Below the pieces are notes generated by a model. The model was not told the DNA's origin. It worked only from the letters and a program-made list of their open reading frames with translations, and did not search any database. A stretch of DNA of 64,000 nt. It comes from JAUXEH01 sp965533275 (lineage in GTDB: Bacteria; Acidobacteriota; Aminicenantia; Aminicenantales; Aminicenantaceae). A program made the position numbers and the translations under genes. Every line of letters begins with the position of its first letter. Within the stretch, counting starts at the first letter, position 1. Of the stretch, positions 16,419-25,277 are shown piece by piece. Location of the stretch: contig CBESWG010000005.1 in assembly GCA_965533275.1 (NCBI GenBank), forward strand, positions 71,130 through 135,129. Direction: 5' to 3'.

Positions 16419-17878
16419 GTTTCACTCTCACATGGGAGGAGGATCTCGAAACAGCTCCCCCAGTCTTCCAGGGCTCTCACGCGGATGTCGCCGCCATGCT
16501 GTTCGAGTATCTTGCGGGCGATGGCCAGGCCCAGGCCGATCCCGCTGGCCTTGGTGGTGTAGAACGGCTCGAACACGTTCTCCCAGTCCTTGGAGGGGAT
16601 GCCCCTTCCGGTATCCGAGATCTCTGTCCGCAGCCGAGGCCCGGAAGGAGTGTCGGCCCTCTCTACACGGATCCTGATCTTCCCGCCCTCCTCCACCGCC
16701 TCGCAGGAATTTCGCAGGATGTTCAGGATGACCTGACGGACCTTGTCCGCATCCACGCGCACCTGCGGTAAGTCCGGGGTATAGTGTTTGTCCACGGTCA
16801 CATGCTTGAGCTCGAGCGAATCGCTGATCATCTTGAGTGATCCGTCGACGATCTGGTCCATGGCGAACCAGTCCAGGTTGAGCTCGGAGACGCGGGCATA
16901 ATTCAGGAGCTCCTTGATGAACTTCTCGATCTGCGCGATCCCTTCCTGGGTGATCTCCAGGTTGACCAGATCGCCCTCGTCCAGGTCCTCTTTTTCGCAG
17001 ATCTTCTGGATGTTCAGCTTCACCGCGGTCAAGGGATTGCGGATCTCGTGGGCGATGCCCGCGGAGATGTGTCCGATGGATGCCAGTTTTTCGACCTGGA
17101 CCAGCCGTTTATTCGCTTCCTCCATCCGTTTCTGGAGGAGCTGGAGCTGGCGGCTCATCTCGTTGAAGCTCCGCGCCAGGTTCCCGACCTCGTCCTGCGA
17201 ACCCGTGTCGATCTGGAGAGAAAAATCTCCCCGGCTGACCTGCTTGGTCCCCTCCACGAGCTTCTGGAGGGGCGTGGTGATCCTGCGCGCGAGCCAGTAG
17301 GCGCCGATGATCCCGATCAGGAGGCCCAGCACGCCGATCCCCAGCAGCAGCATGCTCGTGCGCCGGACCTCAGCATGCATTTCCTCCAGGGAGAGCCCCA
17401 GCTTCACAGAACCCCAACGGTCGCTGACATCCCGCAGGAAGATGGGCACCTCGAGCTCGAGCACATCGACCAGCGGGTTGTTTTCGGCGTCCCTCAGGAG
17501 GCGCCTCTGGACAATAGGCTCCCTGTTTTCAAGATCTGTTCCCAGGTTAGTAAACTGATAGATGTCGTCGAAACCGAGGATGAAATCGTTGCCCGCCGCA
17601 GGAATATTGTAGCGGTTGTAGATGATGATGTACACCAGCATGTCATCGATGCGCGCATCGAGGTTTTCCTTCAATGCGTCATAATCGAACCTCACCAGGA
17701 GCGGGATGTTCTCCTGAATGATGCTGTTGGCCAGGACCTGGCCCTTCTCCCTCTGCTCCTGTTCGATGGAGACGACCTCCTGCCGCTGGATCACGAACAG
17801 GATCAGGACCATCTGGACCAGGAGCAGGAAGATCACCCAGAGAGCCAGCCGTGTGCGCAAAGAGATGTATACGGCCAT
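16415..17878 (-). CDS. Membrane sensor histidine kinase (NtrB/PilS-like output)
   Basis: Sensor of 487 residues. Membrane segments lie at 11-31 and 176-197, enclosing a periplasmic sensing domain of about 145 residues. HAMP follows (198-250), then the HisKA domain with phosphoacceptor H277 (GIAHEIRNPLTAVK) and a HATPase domain with N box (LNILRNSCEAVEEGG), G1 (SDTGRGIP), F box (VFEPFYTTKASG) and G2 (GIGLGLAIA). It is 9 bp downstream of a solute-binding protein gene and overlaps the NtrC-type regulator gene by four bases. The ligand is unknown; the neighbour suggests a peptide-like compound carried by the binding protein. Confidence 0.95.
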   Translation of the reverse strand: MAVYISLRTRLALWVIFLLLVQMVLILFVIQRQEVVSIEQEQREKGQVLANSIIQENIPLLVRFDYDALKENLDARIDDMLVYIIIYNRYNIPAAGNDFILGFDDIYQFTNLGTDLENREPIVQRRLLRDAENNPLVDVLELEVPIFLRDVSDRWGSVKLGLSLEEMHAEVRRTSMLLLGIGVLGLLIGIIGAYWLARRITTPLQKLVEGTKQVSRGDFSLQIDTGSQDEVGNLARSFNEMSRQLQLLQKRMEEANKRLVQVEKLASIGHISAGIAHEIRNPLTAVKLNIQKICEKEDLDEGDLVNLEITQEGIAQIEKFIKELLNYARVSELNLDWFAMDQIVDGSLKMISDSLELKHVTVDKHYTPDLPQVRVDADKVRQVILNILRNSCEAVEEGGKIRIRVERADTPSGPRLRTEISDTGRGIPSKDWENVFEPFYTTKASGIGLGLAIARKILEQHGGDIRVRALEDWGSCFEILLPCESET

Positions 17879-17887
17879 ATTCTTGTC

Positions 17888-19486
17888 TTAGCGCTCCAGT
17901 CTGATGTTCTTCATCTCGATATAGTAAAAGCCCAGAGGCGGATTCTTGATCCCCCGAACAAAGGGCTGCACGGCCACCTGGTTCTGCTGGGTAAACAGGG
18001 GAACGGCCGGCATATCTGTGTTGAGCAGATTCTGGATCTGCACGAAAAGCTCCCTGCGGATATTCCAGCTCTTTTCCAGGTCTGCTGTCTTAAGCAGGCT
18101 GTCGAGATCGTCACTGCTGTAGCGGCACAGGTTTTCCGGAGAATTCGAGGAGAACAGGGGTCTGATGATCGCCTCGGGTCCGGGGAAATCCAACTGCAGG
18201 GAGCTCAGCATCAGATAGGGACGCCCGAAATTCCGCACCTGTTCGGCCCTGCGGTAATATTCTTCTCTCAGATCGATCCCCAGGGCCCTCATCTGGCGGC
18301 GCAGCTCAAGAAAGATCTGGTGTTTGAATTCGTCCCGCGGCTCCTCCAGGAGCATCGTGAGCTCGGGGAATTTTTCCGGCGTCAGGCCTGCACCTTCCAG
18401 CAGCGCCTGGGCCTGCTGAACGTTGTAGGTGTTCAGCTCGTCGGTCAGGAAGAAGCCGGGCAGCTTCGACGGGATGAAGCCGTGCAGGAGTTGTCTGTGA
18501 TACCTCACGTCGTGCGTGACGCGCACGATCTCAGGCTTATCGATGCCGAGCGCGATGGCTCGCCGAACCTGAGGATCGTTCAGCGGTGGGATATGGCAGC
18601 TCATCGCCAGGAAAAACGGATTAATGGACCCATCCCGGAATACCTGGTAGTCACCCGAAAGCAGCCTCGCGGATTCAACGGGGATGGCGTGTATCTTGCC
18701 TTCTATGAAATCATCCAAACGATAAAACGGGCAGAATTCCACATACTCGATATGGGGGATTCCTCCGAAATAGCCGGGATTCCGGGCCAGTTTGACGCCC
18801 ACGATCTCCAGGCGACCGTCCCGGACCCACTCCTCGAACATGAAGGGGCCCGTACCGGTCGGTTTCTGAAAAAAAGACCGTCCCTGCTCCTGCAAGCGGT
18901 CCCGCGGCAGGATCATGCAGAACGGCATACTCAGCAGGGAAAGCGCCATGGCATAGGGTTTCGTCCACTGGATCTGAAACTCGTGGCTGTTCACGACCCG
19001 AAAGCCCGTGACTTCTCGAGCCTTTCCGGAATTGAATTCCCGGGCCCCGACCACGCGCCCCAAGAAGTAGTCGGCATAGGGGGACGCGTTTCTTGGATCC
19101 AGGATCCGTTCCAGGGAAAATTTGACATCCGCCGCCGTGAGCTCCTCACCGTGATGAAACCGGACCTTTTTGCGCAGTATGAAGCGGTGAGAGAGGCCCT
19201 CAGGGTCCTTAGACCAGTACTCTGCCAGCGCGGGCCCGGGATTCAGCTCGGAATCGAGGGCGACCAGGCCGTCATAGAGCTGCTCCGAGACAAAAACCGT
19301 GGCATCGGGATGGAGGGGATCCAGCTGGACCTCGAAGGAATCGCCGAAAGCCTTGAGACGAAAGGTATTCTGGGACGTCTGGTCGAAGATGACAACCGGC
19401 CCCTCGACCTCTTCGGAGAGCTGGGGAGATGCTCCCCCTACGATGATCACGAGGAAGAGCAGTAAAAGTAAGTACTTGCTGTGCAT
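17888..19486 (-). CDS. Family 5 (peptide-type) solute-binding protein
   Basis: Periplasmic binding protein of 532 residues of the SBP_bac_5 (oligopeptide/dipeptide/nickel) family. A signal peptide covers the first 20 residues (LLLLLFLVIIVGGASP). The family signature appears as FVSEQLYDGLVALDSELNPG and as the HHGEELTAADVKFSLERILD segment; DPQVRRAIALGIDKPEIV is typical of the second lobe. No permease or ATPase gene lies nearby. It is the first gene of an operon with a histidine kinase and an NtrC-type regulator, so it may serve as a ligand carrier for signalling rather than transport. ATG at 19486 is chosen because it starts the signal peptide. Confidence 0.9.
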   Translation of the reverse strand: MHSKYLLLLLFLVIIVGGASPQLSEEVEGPVVIFDQTSQNTFRLKAFGDSFEVQLDPLHPDATVFVSEQLYDGLVALDSELNPGPALAEYWSKDPEGLSHRFILRKKVRFHHGEELTAADVKFSLERILDPRNASPYADYFLGRVVGAREFNSGKAREVTGFRVVNSHEFQIQWTKPYAMALSLLSMPFCMILPRDRLQEQGRSFFQKPTGTGPFMFEEWVRDGRLEIVGVKLARNPGYFGGIPHIEYVEFCPFYRLDDFIEGKIHAIPVESARLLSGDYQVFRDGSINPFFLAMSCHIPPLNDPQVRRAIALGIDKPEIVRVTHDVRYHRQLLHGFIPSKLPGFFLTDELNTYNVQQAQALLEGAGLTPEKFPELTMLLEEPRDEFKHQIFLELRRQMRALGIDLREEYYRRAEQVRNFGRPYLMLSSLQLDFPGPEAIIRPLFSSNSPENLCRYSSDDLDSLLKTADLEKSWNIRRELFVQIQNLLNTDMPAVPLFTQQNQVAVQPFVRGIKNPPLGFYYIEMKNIRLER

Positions 19487-19592
19487 TCTCTGTCCATTCA
19501 ACCGGGGAATGTTCGGGGGATTCGCAGGAGCAAGATTCGTACCATCCCAAATCAAAGAACCCTACACGAAATTCCAGGATTGATTCAAGGAT

Positions 19593-19621
19593 AGAATAGC
19601 ATAAAAGGGGAATGATGTAAA
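19593..19621 (-). promoter_or_regulatory. Promoter of the SBP-kinase-activator operon
   Basis: On the minus strand TTTACA (19621-19616), a 17-bp spacer and TATTCT (19598-19593) with TG one base upstream of the -10. The predicted start near 19587 leaves a leader of about 100 nt before the ATG at 19486. Confidence 0.65.
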
Positions 19622-19632
19622 ATTTCTTTACA
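19616..19632. promoter_or_regulatory. Palindrome TGTAAA-N5-TTTACA over the -35 box
   Basis: Perfect 6-bp arms with a 5-bp centre cover the -35 hexamer of the signalling operon promoter, the position of a repressor or autoregulatory site. The binding protein is unknown. Confidence 0.55.
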
Positions 19633-19646
19633 ATAAAAGCTTCAGC

Positions 19647-20168
19647 CTACCACTTCCCGTCCATCTGGAACTCGGCTCCGTCCAGCCAGAACCCCGATTT
19701 GGTCACGGAGTCGTGCTGTGCCTGCAGGAGGTCATAGTGAAACTTCTCTTCTTCGGCGATGTCCCAGAATATCTTGCGGGCCACGGGATCATCCGTGTCC
19801 GCCGCCGCTTTCTGGAAAAACTGGATCGCATCCATCTCCAGCTGCATCCCGATGCTGAGGGCCTCGGTCTCCCCTTTTCCCTGTCCGCTCTTCAGGCGGT
19901 CTTTCAGCTTCTCCACCAGCGGCGCTTCGCCATCGATATCACTGCTTTTTATATATTTCTTCCAGTCTTCGCCATCCAGGATCTCGCTGAACAGTTTGCT
20001 GAAGGTCTCGAGATGCTTGCCCTCTTCCTCAGCCAGGAACAAGAACATGTTTTTCCCTTTTTCGTGTTCGGTTACCTCGGCGGCATGGTTGAAAAACTTG
20101 CGGCCGTTGACTTCCAACCGGATGGCTCCGATGATGGCATTTTCGATCTGCTTGGTGATCTCAGACAT
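19647..20168 (-). CDS. Rubrerythrin-type ferritin-like diiron protein
   Basis: Cytoplasmic diiron protein of 173 residues, probably a peroxide scavenger. The four-helix ferritin-like core carries the expected carboxylates and histidines in pairs: RLEVNGRKFF and EEEGKHLETF in the first half, QLEMDAIQFF and EEEKFHYDLL in the second. The C-terminal rubredoxin domain of classical rubrerythrin is absent, so electrons must come from another protein. It lies 44 bp downstream of a PerR/Fur-type regulator on the same strand, with AGAAGGAGAG before the ATG, which fits a peroxide-stress operon. Confidence 0.85.
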   Translation of the reverse strand: MSEITKQIENAIIGAIRLEVNGRKFFNHAAEVTEHEKGKNMFLFLAEEEGKHLETFSKLFSEILDGEDWKKYIKSSDIDGEAPLVEKLKDRLKSGQGKGETEALSIGMQLEMDAIQFFQKAAADTDDPVARKIFWDIAEEEKFHYDLLQAQHDSVTKSGFWLDGAEFQMDGKW

Positions 20169-20212
20169 TAAACTCTCCTTCTTTTTCGTTCTATGAGTAG
20201 TATATTATTATT

Positions 20213-20632
20213 TCAACCGTTCAAGGAACGGAGGCAGTCAACACACACACCATGATAGTGAACCTGGCAGCCCTCGACATGATGGCCGGCCAGCTGGTGC
20301 GCCGGGTATTCCCCGGTCTCAATATCTACAACATTTCTGCACTTTTGGCAATAAAAATGCCCATGCAGGTCGGTCCGGGGGTCATACAGCGTCCTGTCCT
20401 CGCCTCCCACACGCAGAGCCTGTACCTCGCCCATGGTTTCCAGGACCTTCAGCGTGTTGTACACGGTGGCAAAAGACAGCATGGGAAACTGTCCCCGGGC
20501 TTTGAGGAAGATGTCCTCGGCGCTGGGGTGATCGGTGTTGCCGGCCAGTAAACGGATGATGGTCCTACGCTGAGGGGTCAACCTCAATCCGCTTGTACTG
20601 AGCCTTTTTTCGATTTCCGGTCCGCTTTTCAT
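20213..20632 (-). CDS. Fur-family (PerR-like) repressor
   Basis: Metal-dependent regulator of 139 residues. The winged-helix half contains GLRLTPQRRTIIRLL and HPSAEDIF; SFATVYNTLKVLETMGEV is the recognition region. The dimer half has DLHGHFYCQKC and a second CxxC near the C-terminus (CVDC), together the structural zinc site. The residue pattern and the downstream rubrerythrin gene favour PerR over Fur. ATG at 20632 is chosen; a TTG 15 bp upstream is possible. No ribosome site is visible, and the leader from the predicted start near 20646 would be only about 14 nt. Confidence 0.9.
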   Translation of the reverse strand: MKSGPEIEKRLSTSGLRLTPQRRTIIRLLAGNTDHPSAEDIFLKARGQFPMLSFATVYNTLKVLETMGEVQALRVGGEDRTLYDPRTDLHGHFYCQKCRNVVDIETGEYPAHQLAGHHVEGCQVHYHGVCVDCLRSLNG

Positions 20633-20652
20633 GAAATAAGTACACAATTTCT

Positions 20653-20681
20653 ATTGTACACGCAGCAGCCGCCTTTATCAA
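20653..20681 (-). promoter_or_regulatory. Promoter of the perR-like/rubrerythrin operon
   Basis: On the minus strand TTGATA (20681-20676), a 17-bp spacer and TACAAT (20658-20653). The -10 lies in an ACAAT-N4-ATTGT inverted repeat (20644-20657) and the -35 overlaps a Per-box-like sequence. Confidence 0.75.
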
Positions 20682-20693
20682 TAATCATTCTAA
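20679..20693. promoter_or_regulatory. Per-box-like operator
   Basis: The minus strand reads TTAGAATGATTATTG, which matches the Per box TTATAATNATTATAA at 11 of its 14 defined positions, and it overlaps the -35 hexamer. Autoregulation by the PerR-like protein is inferred. Confidence 0.6.
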
Positions 20694-20705
20694 ATTAGCA
20701 GCGGC

Positions 20706-21608
20706 CTAATCCACCTTTTTCCAGGCTTGGATGAAATCCACTGCGTTCTTTATCATGATTTTGATCTTCTTTTCTCCCAGTTCCCGGTTGGAATCCCTTG
20801 GATCGCCCATGGTCCAGATGCCGTTGCTGGACAGCTCGTGGCTGGCCCCCTTCTTCCCGGTCTCCTCGGGCACGGCCATCATGGTTCCCAGAACAACATT
20901 GAGCGCGCTGTATCTTTCGGCGAGCTCCATGATCCGCAGCATCTCGGGCGAGAAGGAGAGCTTGGGCTTCTCCGCCCTTTCCATCCGGACCAGGTCGGGC
21001 CTCAGGTAGAGCATGTTCGAGGTCTCCCCGATCCCCGCATGCTGGTCGAACGGGGCGGGCTCGGGCCCCAGGTTTGTCTGCATCGCGCCCCCGATCCCGA
21101 GGGAGATGGCCGTGGCTTCCGTATTGTGGTTGATCCGGTGGATCACCTTCTGCTCCGCCACACGATTCCCTCCATGGTAATTGAAGAACATGAAGCGGCG
21201 GAAACCGTAGCGGATCAGCATCTCCGTGGTCTCGAACAGGACCTGTTCCATGGTTTCCGGTTTGAGGCTCAGGCTCCCCGCAAATCCTGAATGGTAGACA
21301 CTGTATCCGACCCAGAGGACCGGTGCCACGATCACTCCTGTCTGTTCCGAGATGGCCTTGGCCATCCCGAACGCCTGAAAATAATCCGTTCCCAGGGGAA
21401 GGTGCGGCCCATGCTGTTCCGTGGATCCCAGAGGTATGATGACCATGTCTTCTGTCTTGAGATAATCGCGGACATCAGTCCAGGTCATCTCCTGCAGGAT
21501 CCTGGCCGAGTCTGCTTCCTGGGTCAGAAGCCCGGGAGCCAGGGCCAGAAGGGCCCCCCCCGCAAGGATGATAAGGTGAACTCTTCCGTTGCTGCCTTTC
21601 TTCTTCAT
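20706..21608 (-). CDS. Exported creatininase-family amidohydrolase
   Basis: Protein of 300 residues of the creatininase family (metal-dependent amidohydrolases and mycofactocin-type peptidases). A signal segment covers residues 8-30. Metal-binding motifs follow: PLGSTEQHGPHLPLGTD near 62-78 (Glu, His and Asp ligands), then FNYHGGN near 155 and the glutamate of GIGETS. ATG at 21608 has GAGGGGG upstream and begins the signal; a longer frame upstream does not. The substrate is not predictable. It lies 16 bp after a GNAT acetyltransferase gene on the same strand, so the two are probably cotranscribed. Confidence 0.85.
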   Translation of the reverse strand: MKKKGSNGRVHLIILAGGALLALAPGLLTQEADSARILQEMTWTDVRDYLKTEDMVIIPLGSTEQHGPHLPLGTDYFQAFGMAKAISEQTGVIVAPVLWVGYSVYHSGFAGSLSLKPETMEQVLFETTEMLIRYGFRRFMFFNYHGGNRVAEQKVIHRINHNTEATAISLGIGGAMQTNLGPEPAPFDQHAGIGETSNMLYLRPDLVRMERAEKPKLSFSPEMLRIMELAERYSALNVVLGTMMAVPEETGKKGASHELSSNGIWTMGDPRDSNRELGEKKIKIMIKNAVDFIQAWKKVD

Positions 21609-21624
21609 GAAATCCCCCTCGCTC

Positions 21625-22605
21625 TTATTCAGAGATGGTAGTGCTAAGCACGTAAAAATCCCGTTTTTCCCCTTCGCTCTCCAGACACAGAAAATCGAGA
21701 ACCCGGTAGCCGGCATTCAACAGGTTGTGGAAGGCTCGGCGTGTCAACTCCCTCCAGACAATAGGGATCTGTCGAATCCTTTCGTCCACCACGTCGGTTT
21801 CCTGGAGCATAGAATAAAAATCGAAGGGGATCTCGACAAGTGCGGGATCCGGCAGCGGACCGGGCCTGAGGCCGCCTGCCCGCCTCAGGTCGAGTTTCTC
21901 GCTTTTCCCCTGCCCGCGTATTGGTTCCGTGAGCAGATAGTCCGCCCCGGATCGCAGGAGGCCCGGGAGGTCGTACGCCGGCCTGCTTATGCCGTTCGGC
22001 TGGTCCAGGTCCCAGACTGCGACAAACCGGTCGCTCGGGACGTCCTCCCGGTTCAGGATGCCGGAGAAGCCTGCATAGTAGGCGTCCTTGTAGGCCCGGA
22101 CCTCCATCCCGAAGATGTGGATGTTGCGGTAGGCATTGATCCCAGCCAGGGGATCGAACGTGCAGGCGATGAGCCGCACTCCCAGGCGCTCCCTCACCTG
22201 CTCCCTCTGGAACTCCTTTAGGAGCACACCCAGGCCCCGGTTCTGGAGGTCGGGCCGTACGGCCGCATACTGAGAGTAGAAAACCAGGTTCTCAGGCTTC
22301 CTGAAAGCAACGGCTTTGTCTTCCACCCCGACGTAGCCATAGGCAAAAGCGGCCAGGCGTTCCTCATCCCGATCGAACCGGCCGCTCCGGCATTCCTCGT
22401 ACACGGCGATGAACAGGCTTCCCCCGTCATAGAGGTAGTTCTCGCTGACCAGGTTCCGGGAACCGGCGAGGTGGTCGTCCGGGTCCTGCCAAATGTCCAT
22501 GCGCAGGCGCTCATACTTCAGGTAGTCCGCCCCCCTGCTCGAGGTCTCCACCGCGAACAGGAAGCGCTTTCCCCCGATCTCGTGCACGGTCTCGTTTTCT
22601 GGCAT
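21625..22605 (-). CDS. GNAT-superfamily acetyltransferase (COG3375-like)
   Basis: Predicted acyltransferase of 326 residues. The acetyl-CoA loop appears as VRPDLQNRGLGVLLKEFQRE, followed by LGVRLIACTFDPLAGINAYR and a DRFVAVWDLD segment, a set seen in the COG3375 group of predicted GNAT enzymes. The C-terminal 80 residues (PFDFYSMLQETD and on) form an extra region. The ATG at 22605 has AGGA upstream; the open frame extends 123 codons further upstream without similarity. The acceptor is unknown. Confidence 0.75.
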   Translation of the reverse strand: MPENETVHEIGGKRFLFAVETSSRGADYLKYERLRMDIWQDPDDHLAGSRNLVSENYLYDGGSLFIAVYEECRSGRFDRDEERLAAFAYGYVGVEDKAVAFRKPENLVFYSQYAAVRPDLQNRGLGVLLKEFQREQVRERLGVRLIACTFDPLAGINAYRNIHIFGMEVRAYKDAYYAGFSGILNREDVPSDRFVAVWDLDQPNGISRPAYDLPGLLRSGADYLLTEPIRGQGKSEKLDLRRAGGLRPGPLPDPALVEIPFDFYSMLQETDVVDERIRQIPIVWRELTRRAFHNLLNAGYRVLDFLCLESEGEKRDFYVLSTTISE

Positions 22606-22774
22606 CCTTTTCCTGTTCCTAACAAAGAAGCATAGTGATTGTGCTAAATCTGTTCCGAAAAAGCAAGTTGAGGGGCTCCCCCCAAAAAAAGGACAAATCC
22701 GTTGAATATCCCACCGGATTCGGATAAGTTTATACTTTCTGAACTTGTCCAAAATATCCTGCAGGGAGGGCGAC

Positions 22775-25261
22775 ATGAAGACCAGTCGAGGTTTATTGAT
22801 TCTGGGATGTGCTGTGATCCTGGTGACGGCATCACTATCGGGGACGCCCCAATGGAAAACCCTGGAAAAGGCCGACGATCTTCCCGATGCGTTCAGTACT
22901 ACATGGGAGAAGGGTGACCTGCTGGTCACCTTCGGCCGGCACATGGCGATCTTCGGCGGTGAATCCCGGGCCATGTTCTCGGTGCTGAACTACCCCATCG
23001 GAGACGGAAAGGGATGCCTGCTCAGCCTGGCCCCGACGGGCGAGGGGATCCAGAGCGACATCTGCATGGGATCGCCCTACCTCACCGTTAGGGCTAAGGC
23101 CCGGCCGGTGGTATACTCCGAGGTCACGCCGTTGGCAGCCAGGGGCAGGAATCCCGAGGGTATCCGGGCGGTCGGATCCTACCGAGGGGCAGGAGACATC
23201 GAGGTTCAGGTAACCACCGTCTACCGACTCATCCCCGCCTCCGGGGGCCGGATCGAGATCACCTCCACACTCACCAACTCGGGCAGCAAGCCCCTCAAAG
23301 AATTCGGCTACTCACTCTACATGGGGGCCGGAACGCGCTTCAGCTACTCGCCCTTCAACCGGAAGGTACACCCGGACCTGAACTTCGCCGTGTATCCCCG
23401 GCCCGACCACACTCTGGTCAGGTGGAACCGGAATCCGGTCACTGCAGAACCGAAGGACGTCCTTCAGCCTGGTGAGAGTTTCGAGGTCCGCTACTCTGTT
23501 TTTGCCGAGACCGATACGCAGGCGCTGCTCGAACGGCTCTACCGGGAAGCCGGGCACATGTCCTTCCCCACCAGGCTCAAGCTGATCGGCTACCGGGGCG
23601 GCCTCTACGAGGCCATCATCCGGGAGGCGGCCACCGGCTCGGTCTTTTTCAGGGATTTTGTCTCCGATGACCGGAATGAGTTCTCCATCCCCCTCATCGC
23701 CGGGAGCTACACGGCCCAGGTCAGCTTCTTCCCCGCCGTTCAACAGGCGGCGTTCAGGGTGGGAGCGGGGGAAGACAACTCCGTGGTCCTGAGCGAACCC
23801 CCCACGGGGAAGGTCCATGTCCAGATCCAGGACAGGCGAGGGCGACATGTGCCCGGCAAGGTGACCTTTATCGGCTTGCAGCCCACGCGCACGCCCCATT
23901 TCGAACCGGAGAATCCGATCCAGACCGGACGGGGATGGGAGACCTTCAAGAATTCCCGTTTCCCGGGAGCCGATGGTACCGATGTGGCCCTCGCAGCAGG
24001 CACTTACATGGTCTACGCCTCCAGGGGCCCGGAATTCTCGGTCGACCAAGAACTCCTTAGGGTCTACAAAGGCGAACACACAACCCTCAGCTTCCAGCTC
24101 GACCGGGTCCTGGATACAAAGGGCTGGATCTCGATCGATCCGCATCTCCACACCACGAATTCAGACGGATCAATGGGCATCCCGGAGAGGATCCGCTCCC
24201 TGGTGGCGGAGGGCCTGGATGTGGCCGTTGCCACGGACCACAACTATGTCAACGACTACCGGCCCGACCTGCAGGCGCTGGGCTACACAGATATCCTGGC
24301 CGTGATCTGCGGCAATGAGATCACGGTCGGGGGCATGGTCCATTACAACACGTATCCTGTTGAGCACCGCCCCGAAGAGCCCCTGAACGGAGCCATCGAT
24401 CCCATCTCCGACACCATGGCCGAGCTGTTCAGGCGCAGCCGGAGCAAGGACGACGAAATCCTGATCCAAGTTAACCATCCGCGCAGCGGAAACATCGGAT
24501 ACTTCAACAAGTTCGGGCTCGATCCGGAAAAGGCGGCCTTTGCGCTGGAAGGCTTCGAGATCGACTTTGACGTCCTCGAGATCCTCAACGGGCCCGGCTA
24601 TCTCTCCGCGAATGTGGACTCCATCCGGGACTGGTTCCACCTTCTCAACCGCGGGTACACGATCCCCCTGATCGGATCGTCCGATGCCCACGGCATCGAC
24701 CGCAGCGAACCCGGCTACTCACGCACCTATGCTGCCTACCAGGGGAAAAAAGGCACCGGCCTTGATGTGCCGGCCCTGATCGGCGCTCTGAAGGAGGGGC
24801 GGTCCTTCGCCAGCAACGGCCCCCTGGTCGACGTCAAGGTGAACCGGAAATACTCCCTGGGAGATACCCTCACAGACAAGGACGGGAAGGTCACTGTCAG
24901 CGTCCGGGTCCGGAGGGCCCCCTGGATCTCGCTCGATGAGGTGCGCTTCATCATCAACGGCGAGCGGGACGTGATCCTCCCGGTCGAGGGAAAGAATGCA
25001 GGTCGGGAGGATTTCACTCTCAAAGAAAAGGTGTCGCTGACCCGGGACTCCTATATCGTGGTCGAGGTGATCGGCGCTAAGGGCCTCTACCCTGTCCTTC
25101 AGAGGGGCTCCCGCTCGGGGCTGAGAGAACATGCCATCCTGCCCTATGCGCTCACCAATCCCGTGTACATCGATGTGGACGGCAACGGCCGCTTCGATCC
25201 GCCCTGGAACGAGAAGATCGAGCTGCTTCCGGAGATCCCGGAAAAAGAAAAGGAGGAATGA
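22775..25261 (+). CDS. CehA/McbA-type PHP-domain metallohydrolase, exported
   Basis: Exported protein of 828 residues. A signal peptide covers 1-24. Residues up to about 290 form a beta-rich domain with aldose-epimerase-like features; 290-440 contains two beta-sandwich, carboxypeptidase-regulatory-like segments. The PHP domain starts near 448 with IDPHLHTTNSDGSMGIPERI (metal-binding HxH and the SDG motif), then VATDHNYVNDY, NEITVGGMVHYN, QVNHPRSGN and GSSDAHG, giving the full set of metal ligands. A C-terminal beta domain follows. Family members hydrolyse esters and carbamates or phosphoesters. The ATG follows GGGAGGG by 4 nt. Confidence 0.87.
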   Translation: MKTSRGLLILGCAVILVTASLSGTPQWKTLEKADDLPDAFSTTWEKGDLLVTFGRHMAIFGGESRAMFSVLNYPIGDGKGCLLSLAPTGEGIQSDICMGSPYLTVRAKARPVVYSEVTPLAARGRNPEGIRAVGSYRGAGDIEVQVTTVYRLIPASGGRIEITSTLTNSGSKPLKEFGYSLYMGAGTRFSYSPFNRKVHPDLNFAVYPRPDHTLVRWNRNPVTAEPKDVLQPGESFEVRYSVFAETDTQALLERLYREAGHMSFPTRLKLIGYRGGLYEAIIREAATGSVFFRDFVSDDRNEFSIPLIAGSYTAQVSFFPAVQQAAFRVGAGEDNSVVLSEPPTGKVHVQIQDRRGRHVPGKVTFIGLQPTRTPHFEPENPIQTGRGWETFKNSRFPGADGTDVALAAGTYMVYASRGPEFSVDQELLRVYKGEHTTLSFQLDRVLDTKGWISIDPHLHTTNSDGSMGIPERIRSLVAEGLDVAVATDHNYVNDYRPDLQALGYTDILAVICGNEITVGGMVHYNTYPVEHRPEEPLNGAIDPISDTMAELFRRSRSKDDEILIQVNHPRSGNIGYFNKFGLDPEKAAFALEGFEIDFDVLEILNGPGYLSANVDSIRDWFHLLNRGYTIPLIGSSDAHGIDRSEPGYSRTYAAYQGKKGTGLDVPALIGALKEGRSFASNGPLVDVKVNRKYSLGDTLTDKDGKVTVSVRVRRAPWISLDEVRFIINGERDVILPVEGKNAGREDFTLKEKVSLTRDSYIVVEVIGAKGLYPVLQRGSRSGLREHAILPYALTNPVYIDVDGNGRFDPPWNEKIELLPEIPEKEKEE

Positions 25262-25277
25262 CCTGCAGGAGCGAGAC

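Noticed and set aside
17048..19465. An 805-codon open frame on the plus strand
   Set aside because: It is antisense to the kinase and the binding protein, whose domains and motifs are clear; GC-rich codon use creates such frames.
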